Shown one piece after another: positions 1-9,139 of a stretch of DNA of 64,000 nucleotides (positions within the stretch are counted from its first letter, which is position 1; every line of letters begins with the position of its first letter). A program made the position numbers and the translations under genes. Below the pieces are notes generated by a model, which saw only the letters and a program-made list of their open reading frames with translations, had not been told where the DNA came from and made no database searches. The DNA comes from Devosia sp. FKR38 (lineage in GTDB: Bacteria > Pseudomonadota > Alphaproteobacteria > Rhizobiales > Devosiaceae). The DNA lies in contig NZ_STGC01000002.1 in the NCBI RefSeq assembly GCF_005222805.1, positions 819,836 through 883,835 of the forward strand. The letters are read 5' to 3'.

Positions 1-1834
1 GATCGGCGGGGGCGGTGGTGCCGAAGACCTCGCGCAGCCGCAGGAAGGGCACCAGGCTGCCGCGGATGTCGAGGAAGTTGCGGCCCCGTGCATTGGCTTC
101 AATGCCCTCGGGCAGCTCGACACATTCCTCCACGGCCGCCAGCGGGATGGTGAAGCGGCCGTTGCCGACCCGCACCAGCATGCCATCGATGATGGCCAGC
201 GTCAGCGGCAGGCGTAGCGTCATGCTCGACCCCTGGCCAGGCGTGGTGGCGACATCGATGCTGCCGCGCAGGCCGTCGATGGTGCGCTTGACCACGTCCA
301 TGCCCACGCCGCGCCCGGAGAGCGAGGTCACTTCCTTGGCCGTGGAGAAGCCGGGGGCAAAGATCATCTGCCAGAGGTCCTGGTCGGCGATCTTGGCGTC
401 GGGCGCCAGCAGGCCGGCCTCTTCGGCCTTGGCCCGGATGCGTTCGGCATTGAGTCCGGCGCCGTCGTCGGTGACCGAGATGGCCACTTCGGCACCGGCA
501 TAGACGGCCGAGAGCCGCACCGTGCCCTGCGCCGGCTTTCCGGCGGCCAGGCGCTTGTCGGCGCTTTCCAGGCCATGGTCGACCGAATTGCGGATCAGGT
601 GCACCAGCGGATCGGCCAGGCGCTCGATCATGGTCTTGTCCAGCTCGGTGTCCTCACCGGTGGTGATGAACTCGATTTCCTTGCCCAGATCGCGCGACAG
701 GTCATGCACCAGTCGGCGGAAGCGGCTGAACAGGGTGCCGATGGGCACCATGCGGATGCCCATGGTGGTGTCGCGCAGGCCCGAGCTCAGGCGTTCGAGT
801 TCCTCGGCGATGGTCTTGAGATTGCCGTCGCTGCTCATGTTGGCAATCTGGGTCAGGCGCGCCTGGGCAATCACCAGTTCGCCAACCCGATCCATCAGCT
901 CGTCGAGGCGTTCGGCATCGACGCGCATGGAGGAGGAGGCGGGCCGGTCTGAGCCGGATGCGCCGTCGGGCTCGGCCGTCTTGGTCGGCTTGGCCTTGGC
1001 ATGGACAGGTGCCGCCTGGGCCGGGGCAGGCATGGCGGGCTCGGGCCGTTGTGCCGCCGCTTCGGGCGCGGCTATTGCCGGCGCGGACACCGGCGTGGCT
1101 GCGACTTGCCCGGGTTCGTCGAGCAGCGGCTCGACCGAGAGCTCCATGCCGTCCTTGAGGAACAGGAAGACATCATCAATGGCTTCGCGCGGATCGGCGC
1201 TGACCAGATCGACCTGCCAGCCCAGATAGGGCACTTCGGGATCGATGACGTCGAGCCCGGGAATGGTATCGGTCAGTGCCTTGATGGTGCAGGGGCCGAT
1301 GGCCTTGATCTCGTCGAGCAGCAGCAGGGGATTGGTGCCATAGACCAGTGCATCGGCCGGGAGGCGGAAGCGGATGCGCCAGCGGCCCTCTGCCGCGCTG
1401 GGCTGGCTGGCTGCTGCGGGGGCTTCAGGTGCCGGTGCCTCTGGGATCTCGGCTGTCGCCGATGTTCCCGCGATGGTGGCGCGCAGGGCATCCAGAATGG
1501 CGTCGCCACCGGCATGGGTCTGGTCGGGCTGTTCGATCAGCTTGTGGATATGGTCCTTGGCGTCGAGGGCCACAGCGATCAGGGCCGGGGTGGCCGAGCT
1601 CTGGCCCTTGCGCACCTGATCGAATGCGGTTTCGAACTCGTGCACAAAGGCGGCCACGGCGGTGAACCCGAACATGGCGCCCGAGCCCTTGATGGTGTGC
1701 AGGGCGCGGAAGGTCGAATTGACCAGATCGTCATTGCCAGGGTTCTGTTCCAGATCGAGCAGGCCCAGCTCGAGCTGCTCAAGCAGTTCGCGGGCCTCCT
1801 GCCGGAAGGTCTCATTGGGGTCTGAAAAGCTCAT
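1..1834 (-). CDS. cheA: Chemotaxis histidine kinase CheA (3' end beyond window)
   Basis: Cytoplasmic sensor kinase that autophosphorylates on a histidine in the Hpt domain and passes phosphate to CheY, controlling flagellar rotation or a related output. About 611 codons are visible and the C-terminus lies outside the window. The Hpt motif HTIKGSGAMFGF (His46) is near the N-terminus, followed by an Ala/Pro/Gly-rich linker. The HATPase N-box (HLIRNSVDHG) lies around positions 575-610 and the GRGVGMDVV glycine motif around 290-320. A CheW-like regulatory domain begins before the edge (NFLDIRGSLVPFLRLREVFG). The ATG at 1834 overlaps the cheY stop (ATGA), indicating translational coupling in a STAS-cheY-cheA operon. 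Confident family call; which chemosensory pathway it serves is unknown. Confidence 0.95.
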   Translation of the reverse strand, partial: MSFSDPNETFRQEARELLEQLELGLLDLEQNPGNDDLVNSTFRALHTIKGSGAMFGFTAVAAFVHEFETAFDQVRKGQSSATPALIAVALDAKDHIHKLIEQPDQTHAGGDAILDALRATIAGTSATAEIPEAPAPEAPAAASQPSAAEGRWRIRFRLPADALVYGTNPLLLLDEIKAIGPCTIKALTDTIPGLDVIDPEVPYLGWQVDLVSADPREAIDDVFLFLKDGMELSVEPLLDEPGQVAATPVSAPAIAAPEAAAQRPEPAMPAPAQAAPVHAKAKPTKTAEPDGASGSDRPASSSMRVDAERLDELMDRVGELVIAQARLTQIANMSSDGNLKTIAEELERLSSGLRDTTMGIRMVPIGTLFSRFRRLVHDLSRDLGKEIEFITTGEDTELDKTMIERLADPLVHLIRNSVDHGLESADKRLAAGKPAQGTVRLSAVYAGAEVAISVTDDGAGLNAERIRAKAEEAGLLAPDAKIADQDLWQMIFAPGFSTAKEVTSLSGRGVGMDVVKRTIDGLRGSIDVATTPGQGSSMTLRLPLTLAIIDGMLVRVGNGRFTIPLAAVEECVELPEGIEANARGRNFLDIRGSLVPFLRLREVFGTTAPAD

Positions 1835-2199
1835 GCGCCGGTGACCTTTTTGATGACGGCCAGCAGCTGATCCTGCTTGAAGGGCTTGACGATCCAGCCG
1901 GTGGCGCCGGCCTCCTTGGCCTGACGCTTGAGTTCCTCGTCGGACTCAGTGGTCAGCAGGATGATCGGGATGCCCTTGCTGGAGGGGTGCTGGCGGTATT
2001 TGCGGATGAATTCGATGCCGTTCATGATCGGCATGTTCAGATCGGTGATCACCGCGTGCACGGTGTTGGTGGTGGCCTTGGTGTAGCCGTCCGAGCCATT
2101 GATGGCTTCGATGACGTCCAGGCCCGCCGAGGACAGGGTCATCTTGACCATCTGTCGAATGGACGCGGAATCATCGATTGTCAGGATGGTCTTGCTCAT
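1831..2199 (-). CDS. cheY: Single-domain response regulator CheY
   Basis: A 122-residue stand-alone receiver domain, the phosphate acceptor for a CheA kinase. Visible signatures are the acidic pair DD near residues 9-10, phospho-acceptor Asp53 in ITDLNMP, the Thr of LLTTES, and the invariant Lys in IVKPF. There is no output domain, so it should act by protein binding, for example to a flagellar motor switch or adaptor. It lies between the STAS gene and cheA, with 4-bp overlaps on both sides, so the three are almost certainly co-translated. Length is normal for CheY. Confidence 0.95.
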   Translation of the reverse strand: MSKTILTIDDSASIRQMVKMTLSSAGLDVIEAINGSDGYTKATTNTVHAVITDLNMPIMNGIEFIRKYRQHPSSKGIPIILLTTESDEELKRQAKEAGATGWIVKPFKQDQLLAVIKKVTGA

Positions 2200-2543
2200 G
2201 CCGCCTTGCCCTCGTGCTGGTGTGTGTCTGGGGTCCAGAAATTGTCATCGTCGCTGACGGCGTGTCCGCCGGCGTCGATGCAGCCCATAGCGACAAGTGC
2301 TTCTCGCAGGGCCCCCGTGGGCGCCCCCGCCAGTATGAGCGACTTGCCGGCGGCCTGCGCCTGTTTGCGGGCGGCCAGCAGAAGCTGAATGGTGGTGATG
2401 TCGGCGCTGGTAATGGCCTGGGTGGCAATGGCGAGATTGTCGCGTGTCGCCAACGCCTGGCGCAGGGTTGTTGCCAGTTCCTGCGCACCACGAAGGCCGG
2501 CCTCGCCGGATAGTGAAACGACGAAAGGGCTGCCACTGCTCAT
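2196..2543 (-). CDS. STAS-domain protein
   Basis: About 115 residues with the alternating strand/helix layout of a STAS domain (anti-sigma-factor-antagonist fold): an N-terminal strand pair (FVVSLSGEAGLRGAQEL), a central segment ITSADITTIQLLLAARKQA in the place of the usual conserved Ser/Asp loop, and a C-terminal strand/helix. The ATG at 2543 (MSSGSPFVV) is preferred over an upstream in-frame TTG because AGGG lies about 10 nt before it. It is the first gene of the STAS-cheY-cheA operon. Small STAS proteins in this position occur in alphaproteobacterial chemosensory operons, but their role is not settled and none is claimed here. The stop overlaps the cheY start by 4 bp. Confidence 0.75.
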   Translation of the reverse strand: MSSGSPFVVSLSGEAGLRGAQELATTLRQALATRDNLAIATQAITSADITTIQLLLAARKQAQAAGKSLILAGAPTGALREALVAMGCIDAGGHAVSDDDNFWTPDTHQHEGKAA

Positions 2544-3091
2544 GATGGCAACCCTGCTGCGAGACTTGGAATACGAGGCATTGCTCTTCAACCGCTCAAA
2601 GAATGACCTGCTCGCGCGCGCAGCCCGGAGGTGCGCGTGAGGACACGATCACGCGTTTATTCATGAATTTTGGTTGCGTCGTGCTTTCTACGGCGCATGT
2701 CTGAATTTAACGGACTTTGATTAAAGCAACATTACCTGCTTACATTCTGCCGCGACGCAATTTCACTTCGTATAACTCTCAGTATTTATATGAATATTTA
2801 AAATTATCTTGGTCGCCGCAGAGTCATGTCTGAATCTTGATTCAGGTTGCCGGAGTCTTCGATTCAGTAGCCAGAGTCAGACCGGACTCTGGGGCGGTGC
2901 TTTACTTCGCGCTCTAGCAGCGCAAGCCCGCACTTGTGGCGTGAAGCCGCGCCGGAACGCCGTACAAACTGGTCAGATATGTGCGGAAATCGATACCGGA
3001 GAGTCTCGCCCATTGTGACGAAATAACACCCGCGGCGGCGTCTACTTCCGCAGCCGTGCAAAAGCCTTGTTGTGCGGCATGCCGTTTGTGG
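2544..3091. other. AT-rich intergenic region upstream of the che operon
   Basis: About 550 bases between the STAS gene start and the 3' end of the HD-GYP gene. The part from roughly 2640 to 2820 is conspicuously AT-rich against the surrounding DNA and should hold the promoter for the minus-strand STAS-cheY-cheA operon. The part from 2820 to 2900 contains inverted repeats (listed separately). Short ORFs here have no convincing ribosome binding site or recognisable family, so no gene is called. Confidence 0.5.
2830..2892. repeat. Cluster of short inverted repeats
   Basis: CTGAATC-TT-GATTCAG (2830-2845) is a perfect 7-bp-arm palindrome. GATTCAG recurs at 2861-2867. CCAGAGTC (2871-2878) and GACTCTGG (2885-2892) form an 8-bp stem with a 6-nt loop. 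No T-tract follows on either strand, so this is not a textbook terminator. It could be protein-binding sites or structured RNA in the region between the che operon and the HD-GYP gene end. Confidence 0.5.
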
Positions 3092-4135
3092 TCAGGCGTG
3101 GGTTGATTCGGTTTGCGGGCCCATGATGGCTTGAATCTCGGGCCATTTTTCCATGAAGGCGGCGACACAGGCAGGGTCGAAATGCGTGCCGCTGCAGGCG
3201 CGAATCTCCGCCACGGCCTTGTCGATTGGCCAGGCCTTTTTGTAGGGGCGTTCCGAGCAGAGCGCGTCAAAGACATCGGCAATGGCCACCACGCGGGCTT
3301 CCACCGGAATGTCGGTGCCCGAGAGGCGATCTGGATAGCCTGTGCCATCCCACCGTTCATGGTGGCTCTGGGCAATCAGCTCGGCCGTGCGGATCAGGTC
3401 GGAGCTGCCGTTCTCCAGAATGCGCGCGCCGATGGTCACATGCTGGCGCATGATGGCCAGTTCTTCCGGGGTCAGCTTGCCGGGCTTGCCCAGGATGGCG
3501 TCGGCAATGCCGATCTTGCCGATATCGTGCAAGGGCGCGGCCAGATAGATGGTGCGGCAGCGCTGGGGGCTCAGGCCAATGCCGCTGGCGATCAGCTGGG
3601 CGATCTGGGCGACGCGCGAGACGTGTTCGCCCGTATCGCCGTCCCGATATTCGATGGCGCGCGCCAATCGCCAGATAATCTCCTCCTCGCGCGCCAGCAG
3701 ATGGGTGGTGGCCCGCTCGACTTCGCGCCCCAGCCAGTTGGCGCGATTGGCCAGTTCGACCTGGGCGCTGCGCAGGGCCAGAAGATTGGCGACGCGCGCC
3801 TGTAGTTCAGTGGGGTCGAAGGGCTTGTTGACGAAGTCGGTGGCGCCGGCCTGGATGGCCTCGATACGGGTGTTGGGGTCCAAGTCCGAGGTGACCATGA
3901 TGATGGGCACCGTGCGATAGGATTCGCGTTCACGCAGGGCCTTGGTGAATTGCACGCCGTCCATGTCCGGCATGATGTGATCGACGAGCACCAGATCGAA
4001 CTGGGTATCCAGGCTGACGTTAAGGGCGGCGTGGGGGTGCAGGCAGCTCTCAACCTCGGCAAGTGTGGACGCCTTGATGATCGCCGAGATCATGGCCAGG
4101 CTTGACCGACTGTCATCCACAATGAGCACGCGCAT
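3092..4135 (-). CDS. Response regulator with HD-GYP cyclic-di-GMP phosphodiesterase domain
   Basis: A 347-residue RpfG-like two-domain protein. Residues 1-120 are a receiver domain with phospho-acceptor Asp52 (LVLVDHIMPD) and a Lys in VNKPF. A helical linker follows, then an HD-GYP domain with the HD pair near residues 203-204 (PLHDIGKIGI) and HHERWDGTGYP at about 258-268. Known HD-GYP proteins hydrolyse cyclic-di-GMP, so phosphorylation probably gates c-di-GMP breakdown and motility or biofilm behaviour, in keeping with the nearby chemotaxis genes. The ATG at 4135 is preferred over the in-frame TTG 12 nt upstream because GGGGGT then sits at ribosome-binding distance. No cognate kinase is visible next to it. 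Confidence 0.93.
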   Translation of the reverse strand: MRVLIVDDSRSSLAMISAIIKASTLAEVESCLHPHAALNVSLDTQFDLVLVDHIMPDMDGVQFTKALRERESYRTVPIIMVTSDLDPNTRIEAIQAGATDFVNKPFDPTELQARVANLLALRSAQVELANRANWLGREVERATTHLLAREEEIIWRLARAIEYRDGDTGEHVSRVAQIAQLIASGIGLSPQRCRTIYLAAPLHDIGKIGIADAILGKPGKLTPEELAIMRQHVTIGARILENGSSDLIRTAELIAQSHHERWDGTGYPDRLSGTDIPVEARVVAIADVFDALCSERPYKKAWPIDKAVAEIRACSGTHFDPACVAAFMEKWPEIQAIMGPQTESTHA

Positions 4136-4254
4136 TAAAACCCCCAATGGAACGTGGAGCGGATCACACTGGAATTCACCCCGCGGGTCCAGTGGTTTCA
4201 GGGCGCCTTCCCGAGAAAAGCAGCATGGCTTTCGAGCAAGAAGCGGCGTCGATC

Positions 4255-5457
4255 TCAGGGGTCGAAGAAGCCGGTGTCTTCCTCCAGGAGATAGCGCCGC
4301 GCGCCTTCCGGATCGATGTCGAGCCCCAGGCCAGGACCGGGCAAGAGGTCGATGTGACTGTCGGTGACGATGGTCTCAGGCAGGCCCATGACAATGTCGG
4401 ACCACCATGGGTCTGAGGCGCTTGGATATTCGAACGCGATATAATTGGCCGGCAGCGTGGCGCAGACATTGATCAGCGCGCCCAGGCCGAGCAGGCCATT
4501 GGCCGTGCCATGCGGGGCCATCATGATGGAGTGCATATAGGCGTGCTCAGCCACCCATTTGAGCTCGGCAATGCCGCCGATATCGGCCGGGTCGGGGCCG
4601 ATGACGCGCACAGCCTGGGTCTCGATCAATTCTTTGAAATTGTGCCGGAGATAGATCTGCTCGCCGGTGTGAATGGGCGTCGAGGTCGACACCGTCAGCT
4701 CGCGATAGGCCTGGGGATTGACCCAGGGCACATAGTCGCCGGTCAGCATGTCCTCGAGCCACATCAGGTCGTATTTCTCGACGGCGCGGGCAAAGCGGAT
4801 GGCGTCGTTGAGGAACCAGCCGGGGCCGCAGTCGAGCGCCAGGGACACGGTGTCGCCCAGCACCTCCTTCATGGCGGCGACGCAGTCGAGCATATGGTTG
4901 AAACCGCGCTCTGAGATCTGCCCCTGGTCCATGGCCCCATGATAGCCAGACTGGGTCTGGCGCACGCCATAGTGGAAGTCCTCGACACTGTCCTTCATGT
5001 TGGAATGAAAGCTGATGCCCTGCTTGACCATGAAGAATTTTTCGGGTCGCTCCATCATCCATTTGACGTCGGCGGCATAGTCTTCCGGCCGGTCGCCGCT
5101 GCGCTTGCGGCGGATGGAGCCATTGTAGACCCGCACCTTGTCGCGCACCTTGCCGCCGAGCAGTTTGTAGGCCGGGACATTGGCCGCCTTGCCGGCAATG
5201 TCCCACAGGGCATGCTCGATGGCGCTGACGGCGGCGCCATAGGGTTTGAAGCTGCCGCGCTGGCGGATGGCCAGCATGCAGCGCTCGACATCGGTGGGGT
5301 CCTGGCCGATCAGCGCGTCGCGGAAGTGCAGCACAAAGGGCTTGAGATAGGGCTTGGTGAATTCCACCTCGCCCAGGCCATAGAGCCCCTCGTCGGTGAC
5401 GATGCGGACGATGGGGTGCTTGCCAATGACGGCGCAGCGCAGGTCGGTGATCTTCAT
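4255..5457 (-). CDS. Mandelate racemase/muconate lactonizing enzyme-family protein 1
   Basis: A 400-residue enolase-superfamily enzyme; these abstract a proton alpha to a carboxylate using an active-site Mg2+. The N-terminal capping domain (MKITDLRCAV...) is followed by a barrel with the expected metal ligands Asp209 (LALDCGPG), Glu235 (WLEDM) and Glu266 (HTGEQ), and a catalytic His316 (MAPHGTANG). The second-strand region reads MVKQGISF instead of a clear KxK. The C-terminal signature DPWWSDIV resembles that of the neighbour at 5833-7191, suggesting paralogy. It ends a minus-strand run starting at the GntR gene. Probable sugar-acid dehydratase; substrate not determinable from sequence alone. 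Confidence 0.88.
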   Translation of the reverse strand: MKITDLRCAVIGKHPIVRIVTDEGLYGLGEVEFTKPYLKPFVLHFRDALIGQDPTDVERCMLAIRQRGSFKPYGAAVSAIEHALWDIAGKAANVPAYKLLGGKVRDKVRVYNGSIRRKRSGDRPEDYAADVKWMMERPEKFFMVKQGISFHSNMKDSVEDFHYGVRQTQSGYHGAMDQGQISERGFNHMLDCVAAMKEVLGDTVSLALDCGPGWFLNDAIRFARAVEKYDLMWLEDMLTGDYVPWVNPQAYRELTVSTSTPIHTGEQIYLRHNFKELIETQAVRVIGPDPADIGGIAELKWVAEHAYMHSIMMAPHGTANGLLGLGALINVCATLPANYIAFEYPSASDPWWSDIVMGLPETIVTDSHIDLLPGPGLGLDIDPEGARRYLLEEDTGFFDP

Positions 5458-5462
5458 GGCGG

Positions 5463-5789
5463 TTACTTCACGGACGAGAAGGCGGTGGGGGCGAGCAGTT
5501 CATTGCGCACATTGGCCAGGATCGGGCCGTCCCGTTCGGAGGCATCGCGCGCGGCCAGCCAGTCGGGATCCCGGATGAAGGCGGTCCATTTGGCCTCGCG
5601 TTCGGCCAGCGAGTCCCAGGCCAATAGGTAGGTCAGGCGATTGCTGTTCTCGCCCACCATGGTGGTGAAGAAGCCGGCCTGGCGGATGCCGTGCCGCTGC
5701 CACAGCGCCAGAGTGTGGTCATTGAATCGGGTGAGCAGCGCCGGCAGGCGGCCGGGCAGGCAGTCGTAGATTCGCAGTTCGTAGATCAT
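5463..5789 (-). CDS. NIPSNAP-family protein
   Basis: A 108-residue protein starting MIYELRIYDC, the typical opening of NIPSNAP ferredoxin-like (dimeric alpha/beta barrel) proteins. YLLAWDSLAEREAKWTAFIRDPDW is the characteristic second half and NELLAPTAFS the tail. Bacterial members often sit inside catabolic operons, with mostly unknown roles. Only 5 bp separate it from the enolase-superfamily gene that follows on the minus strand, so it is part of the same transcript. Soluble, no signal peptide. It may be an accessory or lactone/isomerase-type enzyme of the sugar-acid pathway, but this is inference from context. Confidence 0.85.
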   Translation of the reverse strand: MIYELRIYDCLPGRLPALLTRFNDHTLALWQRHGIRQAGFFTTMVGENSNRLTYLLAWDSLAEREAKWTAFIRDPDWLAARDASERDGPILANVRNELLAPTAFSSVK

Positions 5790-5832
5790 GGAGAGTAGTG
5801 TCCCTAGATAAGCCAGTGGAGCGCGACGCTGT

Positions 5833-7191
5833 TCAGCTCCAGGTGCGGTCCCAGGAATATTCCTGGTCCCAATGGTCGGTCGGCTGCCAGATGCCGCTGA
5901 CGCCGGGCTGCAGATGCTGGCTGATCACGGCGTCGACCACGTCATCGATGCCGAGGCCCGGCTTGTCGGGCACGGTGATGAAGCCATCCTGCACCAGCGG
6001 CTTGGGCAGGCCGGTGACGATGTCGTCCCACCAGTCGACCTCGACGCTGTGATATTCGAGCGCCATGAAGTTCTCGGTGGCCACCGCGACATGGGCGGCG
6101 GCCATGGCGGCGATCGGGCTTTCGGCCATGTGGATGGCCATGGCCACGCCATGGTCCTGCGCCATGTCGCCGATCTTCTTGGTCTCAAGAATCCCGCCCG
6201 AGGTGAGCAGGTCGGGGTGGATCACCGAGATGCCGGCCTTGAGCAGCGGCTCGAAGCCCTCCTTGAGGTAGATGTCCTCGCCGGTGCAAATCGGCACGGT
6301 GGTGGCCTGCTGCAATTGCCGATACTGCTCGGCATATTGCCAGGGGATCACGTCCTCGAGCCAGGCCGGCACATATTTTTCGATGCGCCGCGCCAGGCGG
6401 ATGCCGTTCTGCAGCGAGATATGGCCGACATGGTCGATGGCCAGTGGCACTTCGTAGCCGATGACCTCGCGCACCTCGTGGATATATTGCTCGAGCAGGT
6501 CGATGCCCTTGTCGGTGAAGTGCAGCCCGGTGAAGGGATGGCGGACATTGTGCGTGTCATAGACCGCATTGCGGTTGCGGCGGTCCTCCAGTGAACGGGC
6601 CGGGCCGCGCTCGGGGTGCAGGCGATAGCCTTCGAGCGACCCCGCCGGCGCGACCACGGCGCCAGGGATATCGGCAATCTGCATCAGCCCGAGGTCCATC
6701 TTGAGGAAGGTGAAGCCAAGGTCCATGCGGGCCTTGAGGCGCTTGCCGGTTTCGGTGCCGCTGGGCTTGTCGGCGTCGGTGTCGCAATAGCAGCGCACCC
6801 TGTCGCGGAACTTGCCGCCCAGCATCTGGTAGATGGGGACGCCATAGGCCTTGCCGGCCAGATCCCACAGCGCGATCTCGATGGCCGAGACGCCGCCGCC
6901 CTGGCGGCCGTGGCCGCCGAATTGCTTGATGCGGCGGAACAGGCGGTCGATATCGCAGGGATTTTCGCCGAGCAGCCGGCTCTTGAGCATCAGTGCATAG
7001 GTGGCGCTGGCGCCGTCGCGCACTTCGCCCAGACCAACAATCCCCTGGTTGGTATAGATCTTGAGCAGCGCCGAGGTGAAGGGCGCGCCCACGATCTCGG
7101 CGACTCGGATGTCGGTAATGCGCAACTCGCTTGGTCGCGATGCGGTGTTTACATTGTTGCCGATGCTTTCGGCGGCCAGTTGGTCATCCAT
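5833..7191 (-). CDS. Mandelate racemase/muconate lactonizing enzyme-family protein 2
   Basis: A 452-residue enolase-superfamily protein, longer than average because of a 20-residue N-terminal extension and an insertion around residues 170-225 after LKMDLGLM. Lys164 (LKMD), Asp253 (LAIDHVG), Glu279 (WLEDV), Glu305 (CTGED) and His354 (IHMAESP) are the expected active-site residues. The EVDWWDDIV segment near the C-terminus parallels DPWWSDIV of the neighbouring family member, so the two probably form one subfamily. Second enzyme of the minus-strand GntR-led run. Likely an acid-sugar dehydratase or cycloisomerase; the substrate cannot be read from the sequence. Confidence 0.88.
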   Translation of the reverse strand: MDDQLAAESIGNNVNTASRPSELRITDIRVAEIVGAPFTSALLKIYTNQGIVGLGEVRDGASATYALMLKSRLLGENPCDIDRLFRRIKQFGGHGRQGGGVSAIEIALWDLAGKAYGVPIYQMLGGKFRDRVRCYCDTDADKPSGTETGKRLKARMDLGFTFLKMDLGLMQIADIPGAVVAPAGSLEGYRLHPERGPARSLEDRRNRNAVYDTHNVRHPFTGLHFTDKGIDLLEQYIHEVREVIGYEVPLAIDHVGHISLQNGIRLARRIEKYVPAWLEDVIPWQYAEQYRQLQQATTVPICTGEDIYLKEGFEPLLKAGISVIHPDLLTSGGILETKKIGDMAQDHGVAMAIHMAESPIAAMAAAHVAVATENFMALEYHSVEVDWWDDIVTGLPKPLVQDGFITVPDKPGLGIDDVVDAVISQHLQPGVSGIWQPTDHWDQEYSWDRTWS

Positions 7192-7221
7192 GGGTTCCCC
7201 TCCCGTGCTGGATTGGCGGCC

Positions 7222-8391
7222 TCAGTCGAGCGCCAGCTGATTGTCCTCGAGATAGTCGCGGTTCATCTCGATCCCCAGGCCCGGCGCTTTGTTGAGCTTG
7301 AGACTGCCGTTGGAATTGTCGAGCGGCCGGTTGATCAGATGGTCGTATTTGCTCAGGTTCCACTCGGAGGTCTCGAGCCGGTAGAAATTGGGCACGGTCA
7401 TCATCACCTGCGCCCCGGCCACCACATTGATCGGCCCGGCGGCGTCATGGGGCGAGATGGGGATGTAATAGGCCTCGCAGAGGGCCGCGATCTTCTTGAG
7501 TTCCGTGATGCCGCCGGTCCAGGTGACGTCGGGCATGATGTAATCGGCCAGGCCGTTCTCTAGAATGGGCACGAAGTCCCATTTGGTGTGGCCGCGCTCG
7601 CCCCAGGAAATGGCGGTGTTGACCTTGTCGCGCACCTGTTTGAGCGCCTTGACGCTTTCGGGCGGCACCGGCTCCTCGAACCAGTCGATATCGCCAGCCT
7701 CTTCCAGCGTGCGGCACAGGCGAATGGCGGTGGGCACATCGAAGCGGCCATGGGCATCAATCAGAACTTCGATGTCGGGGCCGGCGGTGTCGCGGATGAG
7801 GGCGGTGAGTTCGGCGGCTTCGCGCTCGTCCTTGCGGGTCATCGAACCATCGAGATAGCCCTCGGACTGCTCGCGGGCGCGACCATCCTTGCCGATCGGG
7901 CCCTGCTGGGCAAAGGGGTCGAATTTGAGCGCCGTGTGGCCGGAGGCGATGATGTCCTGGATTTCGCGGACCACGCCTTCCGTGCTGGTGAACTTGCTCT
8001 GGTCGGGGTGGGTATAGAGCAGGATATCGTCGCGCACCGGGCCGCCGAGCAGCTCGTAGATGGGCTGGCCGAGCACCTTGCCGCGAATGTCCCACAGGGC
8101 GATGTCGATGGCGCTGACGCATTCCACGGCCGCGCCGCGGCTGCCCATATAGGTGAAGTTGCGGAAGATCTTGTGCCAGATGCGCTCGATCTGGCTGGGG
8201 TCGTCACCCTCGACGATCTTGCTGATCTGCTTGAGCATGACGCAGAGCGCGCGGTTGGCCACATAGGTGGTGGTGGTGATCTCGCCCCAGCCGGAGATTC
8301 CGGCGTCGGTGGTGACCTCCACGAACAGGAACTCGCCCCAATAGGACGCCGTGGTCTTGATCAACCACGGCCGGACGCCCGTTATCTTCAT
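7222..8391 (-). CDS. Mandelate racemase/galactonate dehydratase-like family protein 3
   Basis: A 389-residue enolase-superfamily enzyme. Active-site residues are Asp212 in IDAHGRFD, the EEP motif at 239-241, Glu265 in WGERG and His315 in ISPHDAAGP. The DAHGRFD and SPHDAAGP motifs resemble the galactonate/gluconate dehydratase group, which dehydrate sugar acids to 2-keto-3-deoxy acids. The ATG at 8391 (MKITGVRPWL) is chosen because AAGGGGGGA lies just upstream; the 38-codon upstream extension has no family resemblance. It follows the GntR gene by 46 bp on the same strand, so it is probably the first enzyme of that transcript. The specific sugar acid is unknown. Confidence 0.9.
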   Translation of the reverse strand: MKITGVRPWLIKTTASYWGEFLFVEVTTDAGISGWGEITTTTYVANRALCVMLKQISKIVEGDDPSQIERIWHKIFRNFTYMGSRGAAVECVSAIDIALWDIRGKVLGQPIYELLGGPVRDDILLYTHPDQSKFTSTEGVVREIQDIIASGHTALKFDPFAQQGPIGKDGRAREQSEGYLDGSMTRKDEREAAELTALIRDTAGPDIEVLIDAHGRFDVPTAIRLCRTLEEAGDIDWFEEPVPPESVKALKQVRDKVNTAISWGERGHTKWDFVPILENGLADYIMPDVTWTGGITELKKIAALCEAYYIPISPHDAAGPINVVAGAQVMMTVPNFYRLETSEWNLSKYDHLINRPLDNSNGSLKLNKAPGLGIEMNRDYLEDNQLALD

Positions 8392-8437
8392 CGTTCCCCC
8401 CTTGGCCGGCCCGACCCTCCCGGTCAGGCGCGGCGCG

Positions 8438-9139
8438 TTAGCTGGCTCTTGCGGCTTCGGCCGCCCGCATGTGTTCGAGAATGTGCCGGCCGGAGCCTTC
8501 GACATGCTGGGCCACCAGGGCCGCGGCGGCGTCGGCTTCGCCGTTCTTGATAAGTTGGATCAGCTCGCGATGTTCGCGCATCACCTGGGCGCGCCGTGCC
8601 AGCGTGAAGTTGAAGCGGCGGCTGACGGCGCGCAGCACCTCGCGATGCTTCCACCACAGCTCGGCCGCGTGCTGGTTGTAGTGGCGCTCGTACATGATGG
8701 TGTGGAAGCGCGTGTCGAGTTCGCTGTGGCGCAGGGCGTCGGCGAAATTATTGTCTTCGATCTCGCCCTGGATGCGTTCGAGCTCGGCAATATCCTCGTG
8801 GGTGGCCATGCCGACAAACCAGCGGGTCAGGGCAGGCTCGATCAGCACACCGATCTCGTAGATGTCGCGCACGAAATTCTGGTCGATGGGCCGCACACGG
8901 GCGCCGCGATTGGGCGAGATGATGACAAAGCCTTCGCCACGCAGCAGCTGCAGGGCTTCGCGAATGGGGTTGGTCGAGGTGTTCAGGCGCTTGGCAAGAT
9001 CGGCCACGACCAGGCGTTCATTGGCCTTGAGGCGGCCAGAGATGATGTCGTCGCGGATCTGCATATAGATCGATGCGCCCTCGTTGGAGGCGCCGCTTGG
9101 CTCCATGCCGGCCGGCGGCTGCGCCTTGTAATTGTCCAT
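8438..9139 (-). CDS. GntR-family (FadR/FCD subfamily) transcriptional regulator
   Basis: A 233-residue regulator. The N-terminal winged helix-turn-helix (IYMQIRDDIISGRL...LAKRLNTSTNPIREALQLLRGEGF) is of GntR type. The C-terminal FCD ligand domain has the Asp/His metal and effector residues in SELDTRFHTIMYERHYN and EHRELIQLIKNGEAD. The ATG at 9139 has an AAGAGA element upstream; an in-frame ATG 39 nt earlier has none. It begins the minus-strand enolase-superfamily run and faces the ABC-transporter operon across 247 bp, so it is the obvious candidate to repress both directions until a sugar acid or keto-deoxy intermediate binds. Confidence 0.9.
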   Translation of the reverse strand: MDNYKAQPPAGMEPSGASNEGASIYMQIRDDIISGRLKANERLVVADLAKRLNTSTNPIREALQLLRGEGFVIISPNRGARVRPIDQNFVRDIYEIGVLIEPALTRWFVGMATHEDIAELERIQGEIEDNNFADALRHSELDTRFHTIMYERHYNQHAAELWWKHREVLRAVSRRFNFTLARRAQVMREHRELIQLIKNGEADAAAALVAQHVEGSGRHILEHMRAAEAARAS

